NCBI RefSeq assembly: GCF_035994945.1 | Contig: NZ_CP108677.1 | Location: 3,720,001-3,784,000 of the forward strand | From: Streptomyces sp. NBC_01216 | Lineage (GTDB): Bacteria > Actinomycetota > Actinomycetes > Streptomycetales > Streptomycetaceae | Direction: 5' to 3' | DNA length: 64,000 bases | The notes under the pieces: model-generated | Told to the model about the DNA's origin: nothing | The model's input: the letters and a program-made list of their open reading frames with translations, nothing else | Database searches by the model: none | In this document: positions 1 through 9,057 of the stretch, one piece after another | How the letters are laid out: each line of letters begins with the position of its first letter | Numbering within the stretch: position 1 is the first letter of the stretch | Position numbers and translations under genes: made by a program

Positions 1-880
1 CTGGAGGGACTCCTCCACGACTGCTCGCTGCTGTTCGGTCATGTGCTGGGGGTCGTAGCCGAGTACTTCGGCTCCGTGGCGGACCTGGATGGCGATGGGT
101 CCGAAGGACGTCTCGTCGGGGGTTCCGCCGAGGCGCCACGGGAGGTTCTCCGGGGAGGCCGGGCTCAGCCCCCAGAGTGCGTCGGCCTGCTCGCGGATCG
201 TGTCCGTGAGGTCGTCGAGGATGCCGGGCTGTCCGCCGATCTCCTGCCAGGCGATCCCGGCGACCACGTCCGCCGGCAATCCGGAGTTCTTCGCCGCGGC
301 TTGAACGATCTCCTTGTTCGCGCTGATCCAGTCCTTCCGGTCCTGGCTCGACGACGGCGGACTCCAGTAGTCCTCCGCACCTGGCAGCGCGGACAACCGC
401 GTCCGGATGTCCTGAAGCGTCGGTGAGACCGGGTTGGTGCCGACTCCCCCGGCATAGTCCTGCTTGGGCGGGCTGCCGGGCAGGTGGGTGAGGGGATTGC
501 TGCCGGCCTCCTTGGCCTCGCTCCTCATGGACGCGATGGCCGACACGATGTCCACTCTCTGGATGGAGCCCATGCGGAATTCGGGCAGTAGCTCGTATGC
601 CTGCTTCAGTCCGTGTACGCACAGGTCACGGGCTTCCTTCTCGGTCGTCCGGGCGAGGTGGAACGCGCTTCCTGCCGCTCGTGGAGCCTGTTCGCCTCTT
701 CCCGGATGTCGTCGACATCCATGGTGAGTTCGGCGAGGAAGTCCAGGACACCCGTGGTGGCGCGCATGTCCTCCCACTGACGCATGGGTTCGGCGTCCTG
801 TGCCTCACGGGTGATCGCAGTGCCTTTGGTGCCGATGAGGGCGGCCAGGCTACGCTCGTTGGCCTTGCCGTCCGAGTAGT
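1..880 (-). pseudogene. 3' part of a transposon-split secreted/transglycosylase-like gene, running off the left edge
   Basis: This is the downstream part of a minus-strand gene whose 5' part is at 10192-10486. Joining the two parts and keeping one copy of the 6-bp target duplication gives an unbroken frame (ETAKSHYSDGKANERS across the joint). Near 670-678 one base seems missing: HERQ continues as GSAFHLAR only in another frame, so there is a second lesion or a sequence error. The distal part reads AWQEIGG and ETSFGPIAIQVR, resembling the catalytic-Glu and groove segments of lysozyme-like or SLT transglycosylase domains; this is inference. No stop is seen before base 1. Confidence 0.6.
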
Positions 881-932
881 GGGGTGTGACCGAGATACGC
901 GCCAAAGGGGCAACGGGATGATCTTGAAGCCC
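875..932 (+). repeat. Left terminal inverted repeat of the Tn3-like transposon with target duplication
   Basis: Bases 881-932 start GGGGTGTGACC and match the reverse complement of 10140-10191 at 51 of 52 positions (one C/T difference). The GGGG start is typical of Tn3-family ends. AGTAGT at 875-880 is repeated at 10192-10197, just outside the right end, as a direct 6-bp target duplication. Confidence 0.88.
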
Positions 933-985
933 GAACCGCCCGGCCCGTCACCCATTCGGCTCAGTGTCGTTGGTGGTGACATTGA

Positions 986-2104
986 GCGTCACCAGCGGCC
1001 CGCGGCGAGTACATCACCGCCTTCAACGAGGAGGGCAAGGAGGTCGACATCTCCTTTGCCACCCAGAACTGGCGCAAGGCCGTCCTCGACAAGACCCGGA
1101 CCGGGCAGTTCGTCCGCAAGCACTTCGAAGCGATGGTCCTCACCGCACTCGCCGAGGAACTGCGTACCGGCGATGTCGCGGTGGTCGGCTCGGAGGAGTA
1201 CGCCGACTGGTCTGAGCAACTGCTGGACTGGGAAGTCGTCCAGGAGACGCTGGGGTCCTACCTGGTGGAGGTCGGCCTGTGCGAGCCGGGCGAGAGCGCC
1301 CAGTTCGACGCGAAGTTCTTCCGCCGGCGGCTGGAGGACAAGCTGCGAGGCGCTGCCGCGGCGGCGGACGCCGGGTACCCGGAGAACGAGGGCCTGGTCA
1401 TCGATCCGGAGACGGGCATCCCGTCGCTGAAGGCGTTCAGAGCTGACGGTCAGCGGCCCTCGGCGAAGCGGCTGGAGCAGGAGATCAAGGCGAGGATGCC
1501 GGAGCGGTCTCTGATGGGGATCGTGGCCCGGACCGCGTACTGGGTGGAGTGGTGGCGCCGTTTCGGCCCGCCGTCCGGCAACGAGCCCAAGCTCACCGAC
1601 CCCCTGGGCCGGTACGTGATCGTCACGTTCGTCAAGGGCACCAACATGGGCCCCTACGAGGCCGCCCGGCACATCCCGGGCGTGAGCGGGCACGAGCTGT
1701 CGTACGTCGCCAACAAGCACTTCTCGATTCAGCTGCTGAACGAGGCGATCGCCGACCTGGTCAACGCGCACGCCCGCCTGGACATCTCGCAGGCGTGGGG
1801 CGACGGCACCGCGGTGGCGGCGGACGGCACCCACATGGACACCTATCTCGACAACCTGCTCTCCGAGACGAGCGTCCGGTACGGCAAGCCGGGAGGCATC
1901 GCCTACCACCACGTCTCGGACACCTACATCGCGCTGTTCACGCACTTCATCCCGTGCGGCGTGTGGGAGGCCGTCTACATCATCGAGGGCCTGCTGAAGA
2001 ACACATCCGAGGTGCATCCGGCCACGGTGCACGCGGATACGCAGGGCCAGAGTTTCCCTGTCTTCGCGCTCGCCCACCTGCTGGGCTTCGACTTGATGCC
2101 CCGG
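986..2104 (+). pseudogene. tnpA: Tn3 transposase, 5'-deleted fragment (first part)
   Basis: Open from 986 and recognisable as Tn3-family TnpA from EYITAFNEEGKEVDISFA onward. It includes the DDE-domain landmarks WGDGTAVAADGTHMDTY and HADTQGQSFPVFALAHLLGF. The usual N-terminal ~400 residues are missing: the inverted repeat is followed almost at once by mid-protein sequence. Coding stops at GFDLMPR (CGG at 2102-2104), where foreign DNA begins; the expected next residues IRNWK resume at 6332. Non-functional. Confidence 0.9.
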
Positions 2105-2272
2105 AGGAGGCCACAAGTTCAGGATTACCGAAGGGCTGTTGCGGCGGAACCAGAGGGGTCGACAAGGCTGCTTGGCCAGCGTCTACCCTCAAGTTCGGAG
2201 GTCGTAAGGTCACCATCATAGGCCGGTCGCCGTTGGAGGCTCGTGAGGCAAAGACTGCGGCACCCGGTGATG

Positions 2273-2854
2273 TCAGGACACATTCCACTGACCGGCGTTT
2301 CCAGAGAATCCGCTGTTCATCGCGAACTGCACTTTGGCGATCTTGGAGGACGTCGGGACCTCGAAGGTGATAAAGCCCAGTCCGGTGTCGCCTGGCGCGA
2401 TGGTGACACTGCCGGGGAATCCAGGGCCGGCGTTGGTGTCCTCGTAAGTCGCGTCGAACTGCTGGCCCTGGGTGTCCACGACCTTGGCGCCGTTGCTCGG
2501 AGAGTCTTTGTAGACGGCGGTCCCGGTGTTCTTGAGTCGGAACTGGACCGCCACGAACCGCATGCCCGCATCTGGACTGGCGTATTGGTTCTTAGCACCC
2601 GCCGGATCGACCACCCGTACAACGGTGACGGCGAGTTTCTCGTCGTCACCGATTCCGGTGAGATCGAGGGTGTCTCCCACAGCGGCGGAGGCCCGCGACG
2701 GGGTGGGGCTCGGCGACGCCGTGGCAGGCGTCTCCTCGGCCGGTGTACGGCTCACCGGGGGGCTGCTTGCTGGGGTGGTGTTGACCGTCTCATCCGAGCA
2801 GGCCACGGCGGCGGCAAACAGCCCAGACAGCGCCAGAGCGAGCATGCGACGCAT
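2273..2854 (-). CDS. DUF4352-like lipoprotein
   Basis: 193 aa. The start at 2854 is preceded by AGGGAGG at good spacing; an upstream in-frame start lacks this. The N-terminus MRRMLALALSGLFAAAVACSD is a signal peptide ending in a lipobox-like AVAC, so the protein is probably exported and lipidated. A Thr/Pro/Ser-rich linker follows, then a single beta-rich domain with VAVQFRLKNTG and VTIAPGDTGLGFITFEVP, the pattern of the DUF4352 / telomeric-repeat-binding-like immunoglobulin fold. It is cargo next to the recombinase trio. Specific role unknown. Confidence 0.75.
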   Translation of the reverse strand: MRRMLALALSGLFAAAVACSDETVNTTPASSPPVSRTPAEETPATASPSPTPSRASAAVGDTLDLTGIGDDEKLAVTVVRVVDPAGAKNQYASPDAGMRFVAVQFRLKNTGTAVYKDSPSNGAKVVDTQGQQFDATYEDTNAGPGFPGSVTIAPGDTGLGFITFEVPTSSKIAKVQFAMNSGFSGNAGQWNVS

Positions 2855-2977
2855 CGAACCTCCCTGGTGCCAAAGCTCCCACCAGAGCGCGGAAAGTAGA
2901 GGCAGGGTCAATGATCCACCTCACCGCCAACGTACGCACTTGGAACCGTGAGAGCTCGAAGTTGACCCTTGAACCGC

Positions 2978-4758
2978 TCAGAGGTTCGCGGTGGGGTCAT
3001 GGCGTCCATACACGGCATCGACATACCGCTGGGCGGTATCGGGTCGCAGTCCGAAGACCGCCGCAATGTGCAGAGGGTCGCGGACCCCTGCGGCTTCGAC
3101 TTCGTCGAGGATCCGGTCCTGCCGCAGAAGATCGAGGCTGGCTTCCTGGCCACGCAGGGCAAGTCCGAGCCACCACCGGCTGACCGGGCCGTCGTGATGG
3201 GCAGTCTGCTGAGTGATCAGCAGATGCGTATTGCTCGTACTCGGCCACCTGCGGTTTCGGTAGTCGAGGTACCGCTGGATGGCTTGGCGGGTCAGGTCGT
3301 CGAGAGGGCGGGACCGCCCCTGGATGGTCAACCGGCGGTTGGGCAGATCGGCATCCTCCAGCGCCAGGGCCTGGAGGTGTACCGCTCCGAGTGCGTGGTG
3401 GCCGGTCAGCACCGTCACCAGCCACGTTGCGGGAGTGTGCGTGATCACTCCGATCTCTTCCAGGACGGAGGCCGGCAGGCGGGTGGGGATTCTCTGTCCC
3501 GGTCTGCGGGTGACGTTGCGGCCCAGTCGGCTGGTGGGGTCGGCGAACACCTTCTGCTGGGCCTTGAGGAACGCGAAGAGCGAACGCAGCGCGGTCAGCC
3601 GGGTGTGCCCGTCTCCGCCGAATGGCGTCGGCGCTTCGAGGGCGGCGACGACCTCGGCCTTGGATATCTCGCGGAGGGTTCCGTGTTCGGTCGACGAGGA
3701 CAGGAGGGTCGGCCGGACCTGCATCAGGTAGTTCTTCCAGGTGAGTTCGGCTTTGGGCCGACGGCGGGAGTTGCCGTTCCTCAGGACGTCCATCCAGTCA
3801 GCGACGTCGGTGCGGATGCCAGCAGGCAGACAGGCCAGGTTCCGCTCCAGCCATTGGTCGAGGGGATCGGCACGATCGTCTTCGAGTCGCCCGAGCTCGG
3901 CCAGCAACTCGATGGTCCGGGTGACGTTTCGCTTACTGCCGTCGGCGAGGAGGGCGATCCGGGAAGCCGAGTATCTGGGGGTCCCGGCTTCGTGGGTGGC
4001 GACTACGCCTTCCAGGGTGAGCGTGACGCTCTCGCGCACATCGCGGCTCCAGCCCTTGGCCTCGCCGATCCGGGACACGGCGGGTTCCAGATGCGCGAAC
4101 CAGGCCAGCCGAGGTCCGTCATCGCTCAGTATCCGGTGGGGCAGCTCGTCGATGGGCAGACTGAAGATCTCGTGGTGGACGGGCCAGTCCATCGGATGCC
4201 AAATGCGCAACTTCCCTACGGGCTGGGCAAGTTGCTCTCTAGTTGCTTTGCGCGTCACGCGGCCCGGATTATGACGTGTGATGCGGCGCTGGGTGTCACC
4301 GATGAACAGCTGCTGGCCGGTGGCCCGCACGAGGTGGAGAGCTGCGGGCCCGTAGTCACCGGTCTCGCCGGCCAGTATCCGGGCCTGGTGACGACAGAGC
4401 CTGCAGTGGCCGTCCGAGAGCGGAACCCGGCGTGCGCAGGTTTCGCAGGAGCCCACTGGGTGCACACGGCTGAAGCTGCGGGGGCCTTGCAGGTCAAGGC
4501 ATTCATCGGCCCCCAGGAGAAACACGTCCGGCACGAGCGCGGGCGCTCAGACAGCGGCACCAGGCCCGGATGACAACTTCGGCACCAGCCCGACATCCAG
4601 AACGGTCCACCGCACCCCCTGCAGGTCGGAGCCACACCGCCGTCGCGCGCACATTCCCAGCATCGCCGGTGCTTGGGGGTCCGGGGCGGCCGAATGCCGC
4701 AGCCGGAACAGACCAACTCGCCTCGCAGGGCAGCGATGAACGCCTCGCGATTGTTCAC
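2978..4758 (-). pseudogene. Third trio protein: zinc-ribbon plus degenerate tyrosine-recombinase domain, frameshifted
   Basis: Starts at GTG 4758, overlapping the stop of the upstream HTH gene. The N-terminal ~75 residues carry paired CxxC zinc ribbons (CSGCG, CWEC, CRGCGGPFW). At a run of five C on the plus strand (4510-4514) the frame breaks: CRTCFSWG in one frame continues as ADECLDLQ in the next, as if one G were lost. The remaining ~510 residues run to 2978 with a second Cys cluster (CETC, CRLC) and a recombinase-like C-terminal half ending RDPLHIAAVFGLRPDTAQRY, without a clear HxxR. The unbroken protein would be ~593 aa. It may be a structural partner of the active recombinase, or inactivated. 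Confidence 0.6.
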
Positions 4759-5078
4759 GGCGGTGCCGTGCGACCACTGCGACGGACCGGCCTGACGACG
4801 GGCGCCTGCCCGACCGCGACATCCTGCGTGTCGATGTCGGCGACTGGGTGAGCCTGGACCTTTCCAAGCTCGCGCAACAGCAGCTCCTCGGGGCCGCAGC
4901 CGAGCGCGTCGCAGATGACCTCCAGGTCATCGAGCCGGATCGAGGTCGGCTGCCCAGACCACAAGGACGACATCTTCCCGACGCTGATCTCCAGTCCGCG
5001 TTCGGCCAGCAGCCTGCGCATGTCGCTGGCTTTCCAGATCTCACGGCGGGCCGCCGCCATACGCAGATCCCACTTCAT
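4755..5078 (-). CDS. Small XRE-type helix-turn-helix protein of the recombinase trio
   Basis: 107 aa. ATG 5078 overlaps the stop of the upstream recombinase gene (ATGA), and its own stop overlaps the next start, so the three genes are probably translationally coupled. Residues ~18-65 read SDMRRLLAERGLEISVGKMS then SIRLDDLEVICDALGCGPEE, a Cro/XRE helix-turn-helix. It probably binds the element ends or represses the trio; inference from position. Confidence 0.75.
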   Translation of the reverse strand: MKWDLRMAAARREIWKASDMRRLLAERGLEISVGKMSSLWSGQPTSIRLDDLEVICDALGCGPEELLLRELGKVQAHPVADIDTQDVAVGQAPVVRPVRRSGRTAPP

Positions 5079-6169
5079 GACCTCACCCCGCCCAGCCGGG
5101 CCGCCGATCGGCCCGCAGCCCTCTCCCAGGAATCTTCGATATGACTGATATGCACGTGTATGTACCCCATTGTGGTGGCGACCCATTCGTGGCCGAGGAG
5201 TTCCTGGATCGCGACGATATCCACGCCGTTGCGATACAGCGACGACGCGCAGTAATGCCGCAGAACGTGAGGGCTCAAGCGCCCGCGCCAGGACGGCAGA
5301 TGCCGCTCGACCGCCCTGGCCAGGCCGGCCCTCAGCGTCTCGGTACTGACCCGGCCGCACGAGCCGTCGGTCGCCCTGCGCTCGGAGACGAGGAAGGGGG
5401 CACCCGGCTGGTCCCAGGCATCGTCGAACTGCCCGCGGACCTCCTCGACGAACCACACCGCCTGATCGCGGGCCCCGTTGATCAGCGGCACGATGCGCTG
5501 CTTGGGTCCGCGGCGACGCGAGCCCTTACCGAATCGAACGTGCAACTTGCCAAGTGGCCCCAACTCCCACTTCAGATCGGCCATGTCGAGCCGGGTCGAC
5601 TCCCCGATACGCAGGCCCACCTGGGACCACAGTTTCGCGGCGGTGTAGTTGCGGGCGGCAGGCAGGAACTTGCGAGTCGTGGCCACGTGGTCCCGCCAAC
5701 CGTCGAAGAGCTTGTCGATCTCGGCGTCGCTGGGTGGAATGCGGATGTTGAGCTGCCAGCCGCCCCGGGGCCTGTTCATCTCGTCGATCGGGCACTGCAC
5801 CAGATCGCCGGTCAGTGTGTGGATCTCCGCTTGGTGCCGCAGCTCCAGGTACTCGAAGAATACGGCGACACCGAACGCCTTGCCGCTGACCGTGCTGTGG
5901 GACTGACCTCGACACCGTTCACCGAGGAACCGGTCGGCGTCATCCGGGCGGGCAGTCCACAGATGCCGCCCCATCGAGTCACGGAACTCCGACACGGCTC
6001 TGATCTCTGCCTGGATCGACCCGTCCTCCACTCCGGCCGCGGCTCTCGCGAGCACGAAGCCGGCCACGAGGTCCTGCTCGAAGGCGTCGAGGTCCTCATC
6101 AGCCGGTGTCGGCCGCACCGAGCGAAGGTCACGCACCAGCGCCAGCGACACCACCGACCTCGCCTTCAC
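5075..6169 (-). CDS. Site-specific tyrosine recombinase (trio gene 1)
   Basis: 364 aa. The N-terminal SAM-like core-binding domain covers ~residues 30-130. The catalytic domain follows with first Arg in GLRIGEST, then LSPHVLRHYCASSLYRNG (HxLRH) and the nucleophile in ATTMGYIHV. All key residues are present, so it should be active. It heads an overlapping three-gene operon and probably catalysed entry of the 4.2-kb segment into the Tn3 transposase gene. Confidence 0.88.
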   Translation of the reverse strand: MKARSVVSLALVRDLRSVRPTPADEDLDAFEQDLVAGFVLARAAAGVEDGSIQAEIRAVSEFRDSMGRHLWTARPDDADRFLGERCRGQSHSTVSGKAFGVAVFFEYLELRHQAEIHTLTGDLVQCPIDEMNRPRGGWQLNIRIPPSDAEIDKLFDGWRDHVATTRKFLPAARNYTAAKLWSQVGLRIGESTRLDMADLKWELGPLGKLHVRFGKGSRRRGPKQRIVPLINGARDQAVWFVEEVRGQFDDAWDQPGAPFLVSERRATDGSCGRVSTETLRAGLARAVERHLPSWRGRLSPHVLRHYCASSLYRNGVDIVAIQELLGHEWVATTMGYIHVHISHIEDSWERAAGRSAARLGGVRS

Positions 6170-6331
6170 CCATACGGCACATCGATCAACGAGGAGGCGA
6201 ATATTTCAGGAATCCCGACGATCCGTCAACTCTGGCCAGCACGCTGGCCGAGCGCGCGACGCCGCAGGCCACCAGCGGCAGGGACCAGCACAGACGCCCG
6301 GCGACTCCCGGGAACTCAAGGGAAAAGAGAC

Positions 6332-6914
6332 ATCAGGAACTGGAAGGAACTGACCTTCTACCGGCCCTCCAAGCAGACGGAGTACGTGCACATCGACCCC
6401 CTGTTCGGTGAGCCGGGCAAGAACGTCATCGACTTCGACCTGATCGAGTCCCAATTCCGCCACCTGATGCGCGTGGCCGTCTCCGTGCGCGAGGGCGCCA
6501 TTTCCTCCTCCACGCTGCTCAAGCGGCTGCGCTCCGGGTCGAGGAAGAACGCCACGTACGCCGCGTTCCGCGAGGTCGGCCGCGTGATCCGCACCGTCCA
6601 GCTCCTGCGCTACCTCGCCGACGCACCGCTTCGTCGGCGGGTGACTGCGGCGACCAACAAGGTGGAGTCGTTCAACCGGTTCTCCCAGTGGATCGGCTTC
6701 GGCAACCGCGGCGTCATCGCGGACAACGAAGATCGACCCGGAGGACCTGGCGCACATCTCGCCGTACCTGACCGAGCACATCAACCGGTTCGGCGAGTAC
6801 AGCACGCACGAGCTCGGCATCCAGCCCGACGCGTACGACCCAAAGCTCGACGTCGACTTCACCCCGCTGCGCGAGCAGGACCTGACCACCGCCGGCCTCG
6901 GCCAAGCCGCGTGA
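6332..6914 (+). pseudogene. tnpA: Tn3 transposase, C-terminal fragment with internal deletion
   Basis: Continues the transposase at IRNWKELTFYRPSKQTEYVH. ATNKVESFNRFSQWIGFGN is typical of the TnpA C-terminal domain. After GVIADN (near 6725) the usual ~35 residues are missing and the frame shifts; KIDPEDLAHISPYLTEHINR then resumes in another frame and ends at 6914 with GLGQAA. With the missing 5' end and the insertion this is the third lesion in the gene. Confidence 0.88.
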
Positions 6915-6956
6915 GTCTCGCGATTCAGTAGAGCCGCACGCGCGATGTCGCCGAGG

Positions 6957-7550
6957 TCACTGGTGTGGTCGGCTCAGCCCTGCGACGAGGAGTTCGACCA
7001 TGCGGCGTGCGTCGTAGCGGGGATCGCTGTCCGCGCCGATGCAGAGGTTACCGACGCCGCGCATGAGCTGGTACGCATCGATGTCGGGGCGGATCTCGCC
7101 GGCGACGGCTGCGGCTTCGAGCAGTTCGGCGCAGACGGGTACGAGGCGGTCGAGGAAGTAGGCATGCAACGCCTCGAAGCCGGCGTTGTCGGCCTGCAGC
7201 ACTGCGGCGAGTCCGTGTTTGGTGACCAGGAAATCAGCGAAGAGGCTGATCCACTGCCCTAGTGCGGAGTGCGGAGAAGGGCTGGTCGCCAGCAGGGCCG
7301 GACCGGCATCAGCGCAGGCGTCGACCTGGTGCCGGTAGACGCCGATGATGAGGTCCGCTCGCGCCGGGAAGTGGCGGTAGATCGTGCCCACCCCGACGCC
7401 GGCCCTGGCCGCGATGTCGCGTACCGGCGCTTCCACGCCCGACATGACGAAGACCGCGGAGGCCGCATCGAGCAGGGCCTTCTGGTTGCGCCGGGCGTCC
7501 TTCCGCCTAGCCGGGGCCGCCTGCCCTGCGCCCTCGTCACTGTCGTTCAC
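6957..7550 (-). CDS. TetR-family repressor next to the aldo-keto reductase
   Basis: 197 aa from GTG 7550, with GGAAGGAG upstream. The N-terminal TetR HTH includes VRDIAARAGVGVGTIYRHFP; the rest is an all-helical ligand/dimer domain. It is divergent from the aldo-keto reductase gene, and two identical palindromes lie between them, so it probably represses both itself and the enzyme. Local regulator-enzyme pairs of this kind are common cargo in Streptomyces. Confidence 0.9.
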   Translation of the reverse strand: MNDSDEGAGQAAPARRKDARRNQKALLDAASAVFVMSGVEAPVRDIAARAGVGVGTIYRHFPARADLIIGVYRHQVDACADAGPALLATSPSPHSALGQWISLFADFLVTKHGLAAVLQADNAGFEALHAYFLDRLVPVCAELLEAAAVAGEIRPDIDAYQLMRGVGNLCIGADSDPRYDARRMVELLVAGLSRPHQ

Positions 7551-7583
7551 CGCGCCGCTCCTTCCACTCGCCGCTTGCAAAAA

Positions 7584-7621
7584 CGGAACGAGGTTCCGTA
7601 TCGTTCCGGAACGAGGTTCCG
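7584..7621. promoter_or_regulatory. Twin TetR operators
   Basis: Two identical 15-bp sites CGGAACGAGGTTCCG at 7584-7598 and 7607-7621, with starts 23 bp apart, lie between the divergent TetR and aldo-keto reductase genes. Each has CGGAAC/GTTCCG arms, as expected for a TetR dimer. Confidence 0.75.
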
Positions 7622-7704
7622 CTTTGTGCATGATGCCAGAGCAGGGGCCCGGCAACCAAGCCATGCAATGCATCACGTTCCACCCACAATGAGGAGACAA
7701 GGCC

Positions 7705-8724
7705 ATGCAGTACCGCACTTTGGGTCGCACTGGTGTGCAGGTCAGCACCCTCGCGCTCGGAGCGATGAACTTCGGAAAGATCGGGCGCACCACCCAGGAG
7801 GAGGTCACCGCCATCGTCGACGTCGCCCTGGAGGCGGGGATCAACCTGATCGACACTGCCGACGTGTACAGCGGCGGCGAGTCGGAAGAAATGGTCGGCA
7901 AGGCCATCGCGGGTCGCCGCGACGACATCGTGCTGGCCACGAAGGCGACCATGCCGATGGGCGACGAGCGCAATCGCCGGGGCAGCTCGCGCCGCTGGCT
8001 GGTCACCGCGCTGGAGGACAGCCTGCGTCGGCTCGGCGTCGACCACGTGGACCTCTACCAAATCCACCGGTGGGACCCGAACACCAGCGACGAGGAGACC
8101 TTGTCGGCGTTGACCGACCTGCAGCGCGTGGGAAAGATCCGCTACTTCGGCTCCTCGACCTTTCCGGCCTACCGCATCGTGCAAGCCCAGTGGGCCGCCC
8201 GCGAGCACCACTTGAGCCGTTACGTCGCCGAACAGCCCAGCTACTCGATCCTGCAGCGCGGCATCGAGGCCCATGTGCTGCCCGTGACCGAGCAGTACGG
8301 GCTCGGTGTGCTGGCGTGGAGCCCGCTGGCCTCGGGCTGGCTGTCGGGCGCGATCCGCGAGGGTAGCGAGATCACCACCAGCCGCTCAACGTTCATGCCG
8401 CAGCGCTTCGACACCGCCATCCCCTCCAACCGGGCCAGGCTCGACGCCGTCGAGCAACTGGCCAAGGTCGCCGACGAGGCGGGCCTGACGGTGATCCAGC
8501 TCGCGCTCGGCTTCGTGACCGCGCACCCCGCCGTGACCAGCGCGCTCATCGGCCCCCGCACGCTGGACCACCTGCACACGCAGCTTGCCGCCGCGGACAT
8601 CACGCTCTCCGCCGACGTACTCGACGCGATCGACGCCATCGTCGCCCCCGGCACCGACCTTGCCGCGCACGAGAAGAACGACACCCCGCCCGCGCTGCTC
8701 GACCCGTCCCTGCGGCGCCGCTGA
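7705..8724 (+). CDS. Aldo/keto reductase
   Basis: 339 aa. NAD(P)H-dependent TIM-barrel oxidoreductase: MQYRTLGRTGVQVSTLALG start, catalytic Asp/Tyr in DTADVYSGG, Lys in LATKATM, His in YQIHRWD, and the phosphate-binding end region TSALIGPRT. The start has a GAGGAG ribosome site. It is cargo of the Tn3-like element under the neighbouring TetR. The substrate cannot be read from sequence; detoxification of carbonyls is plausible. Confidence 0.92.
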   Translation: MQYRTLGRTGVQVSTLALGAMNFGKIGRTTQEEVTAIVDVALEAGINLIDTADVYSGGESEEMVGKAIAGRRDDIVLATKATMPMGDERNRRGSSRRWLVTALEDSLRRLGVDHVDLYQIHRWDPNTSDEETLSALTDLQRVGKIRYFGSSTFPAYRIVQAQWAAREHHLSRYVAEQPSYSILQRGIEAHVLPVTEQYGLGVLAWSPLASGWLSGAIREGSEITTSRSTFMPQRFDTAIPSNRARLDAVEQLAKVADEAGLTVIQLALGFVTAHPAVTSALIGPRTLDHLHTQLAAADITLSADVLDAIDAIVAPGTDLAAHEKNDTPPALLDPSLRRR

Positions 8725-8930
8725 TCGTCCCGGTGACAGCCTCCACATCCACTTGGGGTGCCGTTGACGAACGGCGAACCAAGTGGCAAGTAGCTCTCTG
8801 TAGTTAACGTGACGGTCAGTCGCTGGTTCGGGGTGAGGGCCAATTGAGCAGCGGATAGCGGCAGCGGTGATTCCGCTTCGAGGTCGGCTTATCGGACTTC
8901 TAGGCTCTGACGCACTATCAGGGTTCTGTT

Positions 8931-9034
8931 GCGGTAAATGCCGGATTTACTGCGGCGGGTCCTCTGCGGTGATCGTCACGACCTGCGGTGGGTTCTCCGG
9001 CCGCCGCAGGCGAGGTGTACGCATTTACTGCGGC
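8931..9034. promoter_or_regulatory. Candidate internal resolution site of the TnpI-type recombinase
   Basis: GCGGTAAAT, 5 bp, then ATTTACTGC form an imperfect inverted repeat at 8931-8953, and ATTTACTGCGGC recurs as a direct copy at 9023-9034, just before the recombinase gene. An inverted core pair plus an extra accessory copy next to tnpI is how the Tn4430 resolution site is built; assignment is inference. Apart from this, 8725-9057 shows no gene. Confidence 0.45.
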
Positions 9035-9057
9035 AGCGCCGGGAGGGCGGGGCAGAC

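Larger units (their letters stand above)
2105..6331 (-). mobile_element. 4.2-kb insertion in tnpA carrying a tyrosine-recombinase trio and a lipoprotein gene
   Basis: The transposase reading GFDLMPR | IRNWKELTFYRP is split exactly here. The inserted DNA carries, on the minus strand, a tyrosine recombinase, a small HTH protein and a zinc-ribbon/degenerate recombinase protein in overlapping order, then a lipoprotein gene. Such trios are characteristic of Tn554-like and RIT-type elements. I see no clear terminal inverted repeats or target duplication, which is usual for tyrosine-recombinase elements. Ends are good to a few bases only. Confidence 0.75.

Noticed and set aside
2969..4573. Long plus-strand open frame opposite the recombinase-like gene
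   Set aside because: Third-position GC shadow; the minus strand has zinc-ribbon and recombinase-like motifs and coupled starts.
5141..6931. 596-codon plus-strand frame spanning the recombinase gene and the TnpA fragment
   Set aside because: Only its last part (from about 6332) is real TnpA; the rest is antisense to a clear tyrosine recombinase.
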